A DNA stretch of 64,000 nucleotides from Sphaeramia orbicularis (Eukaryota > Chordata > Actinopteri > Kurtiformes > Apogonidae), in NCBI RefSeq assembly GCF_902148855.1, contig NC_043978.1, forward strand, positions 47,792,133 through 47,856,132. Reading direction: 5' to 3'. The translations under genes were made by a program, and so were the position numbers. Below the pieces are notes generated by a model, which was not told the DNA's origin, searched no databases, and saw only the letters and a list, made by a program, of their open reading frames with translations. Positions within the stretch are counted from its first letter, which is position 1, and each line of letters begins with the position of its first letter. This document shows positions 55,495 through 64,000 of this stretch, piece by piece.

Positions 55495-55692
55495 CCTCCT
55501 AAGACCCAGCTATAGGTTTTCTGTCCACAGAGTTTCACAGCTTTATTAAAAAAAAAAAAAAAAAAAAAGGTCAGCCGCAAAGGACATTCCATAAAAATTG
55601 TAAAGAAAAAAAATGCATCTGAAAAAACTGTTGGATAGGAAATTATTTAATTAAAAAAAGCCTAATCTTGTATAGTCCTGGGTCTCAGGAGG
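55495..55692. mobile_element. MITE family E, copy 2
   Basis: CCTCCTAAGACCCAG and CTGGGTCTCAGGAGG are inverted at 14 of 15 positions; TTAA flanks both sides. 'AAAGGACATTCCATAAAAAT' is shared with the copy at 238-463. Confidence 0.75.
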
Positions 55693-55699
55693 TTAAATG

Positions 55700-55827
55700 T
55701 CTTCTTAATAAAACCATATTTGAAAAAAATCAAAATGCATTTCAACTTTTGCCTAATTTTGAGTAATAAAATCAATCTGAAAAAAATCTAGATGCTTTTT
55801 TTCATAATTCATGCATGAAAGGGTTAA
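55700..55827 (-). mobile_element. MITE family A right end, partial
   Basis: 'TTTTTTTCATAATTCATGCA' then TGAAAGGGTTAA. Only about 130 bp remain. Confidence 0.5.
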
Positions 55828-57089
55828 ACTGAAATGGAAAGGCTGCCCATTTTAAAACCCTATTTATTCTAGCTGCTGTATTAACTTAACAAGATTTTTC
55901 ATTTTCAGCATCACCGTTGTCCCAGATTATCAATTATCTGTCCATCTGTCTCCAACAAAAATACTGCATAGCATATATTCATACATTTTCTGTGATTTGC
56001 AGGATTTTTATGTCTAAATTATTTTTATCATGAGTCATTTGGTACAAATATACCGTGTTTGATGATTCAGTGACTACAGCTCGTTCTAAAATGTCCCTCC
56101 TGGTTTTATTCTACAGAAAGTGATTTCATTCAAGGTGAAGCATTTTAACATCTGTAGCATCTTTACGTACTGAGCTAATTTACATCAATTTGCATCAATT
56201 CAAGTGTCAGCTCTGGATGTAAAATTAGATCGGCGGTCTTAACACATCCTCTGAAGGAAAGGAAAAAAAAAAGATTGCGTCAGCTGTTTGTAAGTCGTAT
56301 TCAGAGTAGATGAGACCCGCCTTGAAAAGCCAATGCTTATGCTTCATGTAGAGATTCAATGATGTGAACTGAATGAAAAACAAATGCGCACATGGGGGGA
56401 AAAAAAGAAGAGAGATAGAAATGTCAGAGGCAGCACATATGTTATCTCACAGCCGATTTGGTCTACTGATATTACGTTCCACAGATCAGTAAGGGTTCGT
56501 GGTCATAAAGAAGAGTATCTGTTCGGTGTCTATTAAGCTCGGAGTCGTCGGTGGCAGTCAGGAGACAAGTTGGCGATAGTAGCCAAGGTCACGTAGACAG
56601 ACTCTGAGCTACATCTTATTTATTCACAGCACTGTTAAGGTGTAGGAGATCTGACAAGCAGGAAGGTTGGGAACAACTCTCATATGCGTAAATTATATTG
56701 TAATTTCACCGCCACCACTTGCCTTGATTATATCTCCGCTTACAACAGAGGGGGAATTAAACTCTATCAGTTGGAGAGCGTTGATGCGATCTGAGTGGAA
56801 TGACATGTCAGTGGGCTCACCGCCGTCTCTCCGGGTGTCTCTATTGATCTTGGCATTTCTGATCTGCTTGACAAATTGATATGATTAAAACATGATGTGG
56901 CCTCAGCAGTAGTACTTGAGGAGCTGTACATGTGTCTGGCATGTACTTCCATTTGCTGATTGAGTGCATCATGTACAATTGCCCTCAACTCAAGCACATC
57001 TTATCCTTAGATAAAAAAATAAAAAAAAACTCCCACAAACACCTTCTTACTTCATTAATGAACACCTTGTATCTGTAATACCTCTAATC
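55828..57089. other. Gene-free; candidate conserved noncoding elements
   Basis: Two stretches, 56145-56260 ('CTGTAGCATCTTTACGTACT', 'CATCAATTTGCATCAATT') and 56690-56900 ('TTGATTATATCTCCGC', 'GACAAATTGATATGATTAAA'), are repeat-free, complex and rich in TAAT and GATTA cores. They have the texture of vertebrate developmental enhancers. This is inference only. Confidence 0.3.
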
Positions 57090-57200
57090 CAGACCTGGAC
57101 ATTGTACGGCCTGTGGGCCACATGCGGCCTGATAGCTGACCCTGACTGGCCCACATGAGGTCATTGGCAAATTAAAAGTCAGTGCAAATATATATCATTG
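57090..57200 (+). mobile_element. hAT left-end fragment (CAGACCTGGAC type)
   Basis: CAGACCTGGACATTGTACGG followed by 'GGGCCACATGCGGCCTG', a classic end of a fish hAT element. It is cut off by the next element at 57205. Confidence 0.5.
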
Positions 57201-57204
57201 TAAT

Positions 57205-57850
57205 CAGAGGTGATTTCTCATAGACTGCAAGGGAAGCCCGGCTTCCCCTAAAATTACGAAAATGAAATAGTCAAATATGTACGGTTGTGTTGACATTTCA
57301 TTCATTACAAATGTGTTAGAACACGTTCATCTCACAGACGAGTTCGTTCAGAATCAGCTTTATCACAAATCAACAGACTCGATGTTGTTCACTTCTCATA
57401 CATTCCCGTTGCGCTGTTTTCTCATTCGAACTCTGCTCAGTGCATTTGTCCGTAGACGCTCAGCGTCCATGCACTTCAATGGGACTGAGTGGAACAGTTT
57501 TTTTTCATTGCCTCAAAACTGGACGGTAATTGGATAAATGCCATGATGTTGTCCCGCCCCCGGACGCTTGGTGTTTCTCGGGGTGAATGGAGCTGTGGGC
57601 AGAGCTCGGCTGGGCTGGACACTGGGCTTCCACGTGCTGATTGGAGGATCAGTCAAAAGGCTAAATCCCATTTGATTGACAGCTATTTTGAGATCTACTC
57701 CTTCACTGACAGAGTTCAGTTTAATACTGTCGTGCATTCTGCTGTGAAATTGAGACAGAAACCACTATGAAATTACTTGTTCAACAACTCCAGATCTTCA
57801 TAAGTACTTTGGTCAAGGGCACAGCCTGGAGAGTTAATCTATGTATATTT
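57205..57850 (+). mobile_element. hAT 5' region (CAGAGGTG type), partial
   Basis: CAGAGGTGATTTCTCATAGA, then 'GGGAAGCCCGGCTTCCCC', 'CCCGGACGCTTGGTGTTTCT' and 'TTTGATTGACAGCTATTTTG'. From memory, this upstream region belongs to hAT elements that encode ZMYM-like transposases in fish. The coding part is absent; frames here are leader-region chance frames. The right boundary is approximate. Confidence 0.45.
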
Positions 57851-59429
57851 GTATTTAATGATGGTGGAAAAACATTTATTTATCTTGTTATGTCTTCTAC
57901 GTAGCAATGTTTGTCATGCCTGGTTGGGGGTACTGTTGACCCATCAATTTAGGTTGAAATCAGTCTAAATGTAAGAAAGCCACACCATGAAGCAACGTAG
58001 AACAAAGTTGCAAATCTGTTTTCATAGTCTAAGGATTATAAAGTACACATATTTTTACATTTTCTAGAAAAATCTGTACTTATCTGTACTAGTATTCCTA
58101 AGAGTTTCTGAGTTTCCTCCTGTTACCCCCCACCTCTTTTACATCCCCATCAGAAAATTGACCGATGTAAGTTAACGTGGTAGAAACACTGTAAACTCAG
58201 CATACACTTTAACTGATTTTTTTTGAAGGTAGGTCATTTTTTAGTGGCTAAAACATCCCTCATATGCAGCAGTTCATAGTTACATGTCCTTGCTGATGCT
58301 CCTGTTTCAAGATGGATTAATTTGGAAATCCAAGTCCTGCTTCCTTGATTATGTAACTTAATTAAATATGATGACTCAGTGTTCAGAAAGCAACCAGAAA
58401 TGAGCATTTATCATTCCATGTATCTGTGAGTTATAATAATTCTATTTTTCATTATAACTTGTACATTACAATGATGAATTATTTATCTTGAATAAAACTG
58501 TAGTTGCCAACATAAGCTTAGAGGATTGAAATTTCTCATTTGTTGCTACTCAGCTGTGTACTTTTTTATATGCGTAGATGTGACACTGAATTTTAATCAG
58601 TTCCAAACTGTTTATTGAAAAAGTGTAAACATGAGTTCTGACTTTTGGTTTTTAGTCCATTCCAGACATGTCTTAACACCCACATCATCGGTCTCACAGT
58701 TTGACAGTGACGTGCTGGGGACACATGGGGAAAGAAAATGGTTATTCACACTTTATTTTTTCATCCACTCTAAACATCATTGTTCAGACTTGACCAGAAA
58801 TATATGCTGTTGAAAATACCCACAGGTCATAAAGTACTTGGCTTTTTTCAGTTTATTTGTCCATTTTCTTTTATTTAATACAATTAGTGTGTGGCCTTCA
58901 GCTGGCATGACATTTACAGCCTCACACATGTTTTGCATCACTGGTTTTCCTCTAACATCAGAAGAGACAAGACACACTGGAAAAATCACATGTACTTTGT
59001 TTTTGTTTATTTACTTCATTTCTTTAAGATATAACTGACCTGGGGCTCTGGCAGGTGTCTGGTCAGATGCTTAATGGGGCAGCAGTGAAGTTACAGATGT
59101 ATTTATTTCTGAATCCCATGGTGCACACACACATACAATTTATTATCTACAGTTAGTGTTGCTGTCATTGCTTTGTAATGTGTGCAGAAATTACCAAAAA
59201 TAGTCATGTGCCTGGTAAAAGGTTAACTGGCATTTTCAAAGACAAACAAAAACAAGTGATGCCAGGCACAACAAACCCCACCCCTCGCACTTTTTGTAGC
59301 TTATTTTGGCATCGATCACGCTGATGTCATCATGTCTATGTGTGTGCTGAAGTCAGCATATCAATTGCCTTGATATATGTGGCAAGTTTGACGTAAATTG
59401 AAACAAAATGGCCGTTTTTACAAAAATGG
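57851..59429. other. Gene-free, nothing recognised
   Basis: Unique AT-rich DNA without visible repeat ends. Frames of 60-70 codons have no domains. Confidence 0.4.
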
Positions 59430-59536
59430 TGGACTAGCCCACAACACACCAAGCCCAGGAGCTGTAAACTACGTATGTCGCTGACCATACAGGTTTGATG
59501 TTTGTGTGATGTTTGTGGGCTAGAGTGTGTGCCATG

Positions 59537-59609
59537 GTTTCTGTGGTGTAGTGGTTATCACATTTGTCTAACACACGAAAGGTCCCTGGTTCAAAACCGG
59601 GCGGAAACA
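59537..59609 (+). tRNA. tRNA-Val(AAC)
   Basis: 73 nt. Acceptor GTTTCTG with CGGAAAC (one G-U), anticodon stem TTTGT with ACGAA (one G-U), loop CTAACAC with anticodon AAC, and T-arm CCTGG/CCGGG with one G-U. All stems still form, so it could work. The nearest TTTT is about 50 nt downstream. Confidence 0.82.
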
Positions 59610-59739
59610 AGTAGTCAACATATACATTCCTTATGTGTAGCTGTCTCCCAACAGTTGTTTTGAATTTAGCACACTGAGTTGCTACATTAACTGAGTCCCA
59701 CAAAAAGTCAGGACCAGACTGATGGTTTTCATCATATGA

Positions 59740-59940
59740 TGAGGGGTGTCCAATCCTGGTCCTCGAGGGCTGGTATCCTGCATGTTTAAGATGTCTCTCT
59801 TCCAACACATCTGATTCAACTGATAAGCCTATCATCAAGCTCTGCAGAAGCCTGATAACGACCATAAGGTGTACTGGGTGAGGGATACATCTAAAACATG
59901 CAGGATACCAGCCCTCGAGGACCAGGATTGGACACCCCTG
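59740..59940. mobile_element. hAT MITE inserted in the tRNA array
   Basis: AGGGGTGTCCAATCCTGGTC and GACCAGGATTGGACACCCCT are inverted ends, and TCATATGA flanks both sides exactly (59732-59739 and 59941-59948). It shares its middle ('GCTCTGCAGAAG', 'TAAAACATGCAGGAT') with the MITE at 55214. The equivalent sites at 32706, 33980 and 61797 are empty. Confidence 0.88.
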
Positions 59941-60411
59941 TCATATGATGGCTTAAGCATCAGTTCCTCTTGTTTAACAGCATCCAGTCAGCAGGAAGAC
60001 CAAGTGGCTCAGTGCTGGAGGCTTAAACTCACATAAACCTGCACATACCAGTAATCTGCCGTTTTGATTCTTCCTGGTAGTTTCTGAACGTCAACTGGAC
60101 TGGTTTTGCTCTTTTGAATCCATTCTGTCTCTTATCCAACGGTCTTCATCAGTTTTACGTGCTGGTGGGGGAAAGCAGACTTCTAAACCTGAAGGGGGAG
60201 TGGTCTGTGGAAGTCGTTTTCATCATATGTTAATGACCCCGAGTGTTACAGTCGTAGAGGGGGTGGCCCTGGCTTTCAGTGTGGTTAGTGGGTGTTGTGT
60301 GTGGGTTTCTGGGTCATTGAGGGAGGGGGTGGGTCGTTTGAGATAAAATCAAAACAAGTGCTTTGGAGTCGCACTGTTTACAGGTCCAAATTAGTTTGAA
60401 AACCATAGTGT

Positions 60412-60483
60412 GGGCTCGTCCAGGATTTGAACCCGGGACCTCTTGCACCCTAAGTGAGAATCATACCCCTAGACCAACGAGCC
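60412..60483 (-). pseudogene. tRNA-Pro(AGG)-like, damaged anticodon stem
   Basis: 72 nt with acceptor stem intact and anticodon AGG, but the anticodon stem is CTCAC opposite GCAAG, with C-A and A-C mismatches; the T-stem has one G-U pair. Probably not functional. Confidence 0.65.
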
Positions 60484-60625
60484 TCCAGCTAACAATTTCC
60501 AAAACTGTCTTCCTCGGCTGAAGGACCATAGTGGGCAGTCAGAGCCTGGTTTTCACACCTGGATTTAGCTCCATAAGAAAAGCAGAGAAACAAAGAAAAA
60601 AGGCACAAAATTGCTAGCTTCTCTG

Positions 60626-60697
60626 TCCTTGTTAGTATAGGGACAAATATCTCCCCCTATCACGTGGAAGCCCGGGGTTCAATTCCCCAACGGGGAG
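60626..60697 (+). pseudogene. tRNA-Asp-like with anticodon ATC
   Basis: 72 nt. TCCTTGTTAGTATAGGG head and CGGGGTTCAATTCCCCAACG T-arm are Asp-like. The loop is CTATCAC, so the anticodon is ATC rather than GTC, and the anticodon stem has a C-T mismatch. The D-arm also departs from the usual GTGGTGAGTAT. Likely a pseudogene, though an unusual isoacceptor cannot be excluded. Confidence 0.6.
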
Positions 60698-61596
60698 TTA
60701 AAGTCTTTTGTCTTGTTTATGATCAGGGATCAAGTCAAGTAATCCTGGTGGTATTCAGCACGCTGTTGGCTTTCAACCACCAGAAGAAACCACCTATTTG
60801 GACAACAAGCTGGAATGAATCCATCAAGTAGTACTTACAGAAGAATGTACTGACCTCAGCTTCATCACGTCTTCTACCTTTATGGACTTTGTGGCGCACA
60901 ATGAGCCCATTTCCAAGCCTTTTGCAAACTGTCTTGGCAAAGTCAGTCAGTTTTGGCCTCCCAGATTTCAACAAACCATTTGGATATAGCGGGAACATTG
61001 TGGAAACAAGGTTAGGAGAGTCAATGTGAATGTGGCACAACCCTGGACTTAAGTTTTTACTTGGGTCCAAGAGAGAGCCCGGACCAAGCCAGGAGGTAAC
61101 ATAAGTTTTATCGTCTGATGACCTGAATGTCAACTGTTATGTAGCTGCATCCATGCAAACACCACAGGGGGGGTTAAGGAATTGAGGCCCTAAACAATAG
61201 CCGACACATGGGCTGGAATCCCAAATCAGTCAAAATGTGATGGTTTACCGTTTCCAAACTGTCTGATTGAGGAAGGCCAACATATGTGTATATTGTCAAT
61301 GTTTAAAGGGGAAGAAACCCGGTCATCTGTGGTCTCAAAAACTCACTGTGAGATCACAAGTATGTAATAGTGACCAGCTCCATGGGCCTATCTACTGGCT
61401 TAGAATGCCACCCTTATTTTTCAAGCGGGTGTTATGAATGAATCAACAAACGAATAAATGTTGCAGATTCAAGAACAAACAAAAATGGTGGAAGAGCCCA
61501 CAACAAGCCAAGCCCAGGAGCTGTAACCTACGTATGTCGCTCCCTGTACAGTTTTGATGTATGCATGATGTTTGTGGGTTGGAAATGTGTGCTGCA

Positions 61597-61669
61597 GTTT
61601 CTGTAGTGTAGTGGTTATCACATTTGTCTAACACACAAAAAGTCCCCGGCTCGAAACCGGGCGGAAACA
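61597..61669 (+). tRNA. tRNA-Val(AAC)
   Basis: 73 nt. Acceptor, D- and anticodon stems form (TTTGT/ACAAA; anticodon AAC). The T-arm has CGGCTCGAAACCG, where the usual T54 is C, which weakens the B-box. It is the only tRNA in the window with a run of five T close behind it (about 61678-61682), a standard pol III terminator. Confidence 0.78.
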
Positions 61670-62259
61670 GGTGGCCAGTTTTTGTTATGGGTAGCTGTCT
61701 CCCAAAAATTGCTTTGAATCCAGCACATTGAGTTGTTGCAATGACTGAACCCTCCAAAAAGTCTGGACCAGGACCTTCAAGCCCAAAGCTTTCATCATAT
61801 GATGGCTTCAGCTTCACTTCCTCTTGTTTAACAGCATCCAGTCAGCAGGAAGACCAAGTGGCTCTGGAGGCTGAAACTCACATAAACCTGCACATACCAG
61901 TAAGCTGCTGCTTTGATGCTTCCTGGTCATTTTCAAAGGTCAACCAGACTGGTTTTGCTCTTTTCAATACATTCTGTCTCTTATCCAACGGTCTTCATCA
62001 GTTTTACGTGCTGGTGGGGGAAAGCAGACTTCTAAACCTGAAGGGGGAGTGGCCTGTGGAAGTCCTTTTCACCATATGTTAATGAGCTTAGTGTTACAGT
62101 CGTAGAGGGGGTGGCCCTGGCTTTCAGAGTTGATAGCAGGTGTTGTGTGTGTGTTTCTGGGTCTTTGAGGGAGGGAGCGGGTCATTTGAGACAAAATCCA
62201 AATAGGTGCTTTGCAGTTGCACTGTTTATAGGTCCAAATGTGCATGAAAGCCACAATGT

Positions 62260-62331
62260 GGGCTCGTCCGGGATTTGAACCCGGGACATTTTGCACCCTA
62301 AGCAAGAATCGTACCCCTAGACCAACGAGCC
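62260..62331 (-). tRNA. tRNA-Pro(AGG), minor changes
   Basis: 72 nt with acceptor and T-arms intact and anticodon AGG. The anticodon stem CTTGC/GCAAA has one C-A mismatch at its outer end. Borderline functional. Confidence 0.7.
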
Positions 62332-62574
62332 TCTGACTACTGCTTTCTAAAGCTGTCTTCGGCAGCCAAAGGACGGTAGCGGGCAGGATTCTACATTAAC
62401 TTTTTTGATCAGAATTTCGACTCGCCAATTTTTTTCCAGTGAAAAAAGAGATATTATGAATGCCACTGAATGCATTTGTTCATTTTATCAACACTGTTGG
62501 CATGAAAAACACAGAGTACAATCAATACAACAAAATATACACAGAAAGTGCAAACATTTTGTTTCAAGTTTGGG

Positions 62575-63216
<642 letters not shown>

Positions 63217-64000
63217 AATCAAATGTCTTCTTCTTCACAGGTGCCACTGCTATCAGAATCTCAGCCACCCTCAGTTCCCTTTATTTCATGTTTGTGCACA
63301 AACTCAGGCCTGTGGGGGCGTCAACTGTCAGCACACCACAAAATTTTTCTTTTCATTTTTTTCTTTTGTGTACATGTGGCAATCCTTACAAAACCTGACA
63401 AGATTTTCATTATCAAACACAAGCCATTCACGGCCCATCAGCCATTTAGCATTAAATTTTCTTTTCTTCGTCTCTCTGTCGATATCCATATCCTCCTCAT
63501 CCCCTGCTTCCTTCCTCTACTCACCCCCTGAAGTTTGTCCCATGTCGGTTGGGACTCCCAACCACCGCCGCATTTAGTTTAATCTTAACTTTTTGCTTTA
63601 CTTTGCTGGCTAACTCTCTTCTCTTTCAGTCTATGCTCCCTTGCTCTGCTCGTTCTTCGATTTTTTCTGTTGGACGCTCTGTTTGTTTCCATTGTTTCTC
63701 GTGCTGGTTTCACTGCAAACTGCAAACATCATCACGTAGCATTACGGCACAGTGTTCATGGGAAATGTAGGAAGTACTGCCAGGGGGACAAATGAACGAG
63801 AACAGAGCCTGTTATATATCATACATGCACTGCCTCATGTATCACCAGCTAAACTGGCTAGTAAGTTTTTATTATCACCCACCAAAATGAATTTTAACCC
63901 GCATTTGGTGGGTTGGTGAGTGTTAATTTAGAACCCTGATTATAAGTAGATGGGGGAAAAAAGATTTTAAAAATTCATAAAAAATTTGAACTTTGACCTG
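63217..64000. other. Gene-free, partly hAT-like
   Basis: No gene is recognised. 'GTAGCATTACGGCACAGTGT' near 63736 and the ending at 63938 may belong to the hAT element described at 62384. Confidence 0.35.

Larger units (their letters stand above)
59430..62383. repeat. tRNA array, block II (inverted relative to block I)
   Basis: Reading the minus strand from 62383 gives Pro, Val, a long spacer, then a segment like 31809-31852, one like 34238-34345, one like 31857-31990, the Asp-like gene, Pro, and Val, ending near 59430. It therefore contains parts of block I in the same relative order, and shows one arrangement (an extra segment before the Asp gene) missing from block I. A MITE has inserted at 59740-59940. 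Confidence 0.85.

Overview
The window looks like gene-poor, AT-rich intergenic or intronic DNA from a ray-finned, probably percomorph, fish. The reasons are its density of teleost-type repeats (Tc1-like and hAT transposons and MITEs, L2/CR1-like and L1-like LINE 3' ends, tRNA-headed SINEs, TCTA and GT microsatellites) and the lack of any complete protein-coding gene. Nearly all open reading frames are chance frames in repeats or low-complexity DNA. No species can be named from sequence alone.

The only apparently functional genes are tRNA genes. They lie in two blocks, 31.8-34.35 kb and 59.4-62.38 kb. The blocks are inverted copies of one repeat unit: a tRNA-Pro, about 575 bp of conserved spacer, a convergent tRNA-Val(AAC), then a longer spacer, with a degenerate tRNA-Asp-like gene in some units. 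Three tRNAs in the first block (Pro-AGG, Pro-TGG, Val-AAC) fold cleanly; the others are altered to varying degrees. The first block sits between the two ends of a hAT-type element flanked by a 6/8 target-site duplication, so the array has either been inserted into or carried by a transposon.

Layout. 0-7 kb: a thicket of TTAA-flanked MITEs (families A, B and E here) nested in each other and in L2-type LINE debris. 7.7-11.6 kb: a Tc1-like transposon holding two nested hAT-like elements, a broken SWIM-zinc-finger (YqaJ-type) gene fragment and a second, deleted Tc1 element. 11.6-12.8 kb: unique DNA, then a 540 bp CCTTT-type tract. 13.7-20 kb: two opposite copies of one hAT MITE, a family C and a family D MITE, a SINE with a 10 bp duplication, and a hAT element split by a LINE tail. 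20-31 kb: mostly unique DNA with SINEs, two well-bounded hAT MITEs, a Tc1 remnant and one unexplained 162-codon GC-rich frame. 34.6-41.1 kb: family D MITE, a 127 bp-arm hairpin, and a broken LINE reverse-transcriptase tail. 41-49.2 kb: hAT-like MITEs, two exon-like segments, a solo LTR, an L1 3' end and a Tigger-like element. 49.3-57.9 kb: more TTAA MITEs, a CCAT repeat, a foldback and hAT ends. 62.4-64 kb: two long TCTA microsatellites between possible hAT ends.

What can be trusted: tRNA calls and transposons with visible inverted ends and duplications are read directly from the sequence. Gene-fragment and conserved-noncoding calls are tentative and would need a homology search.
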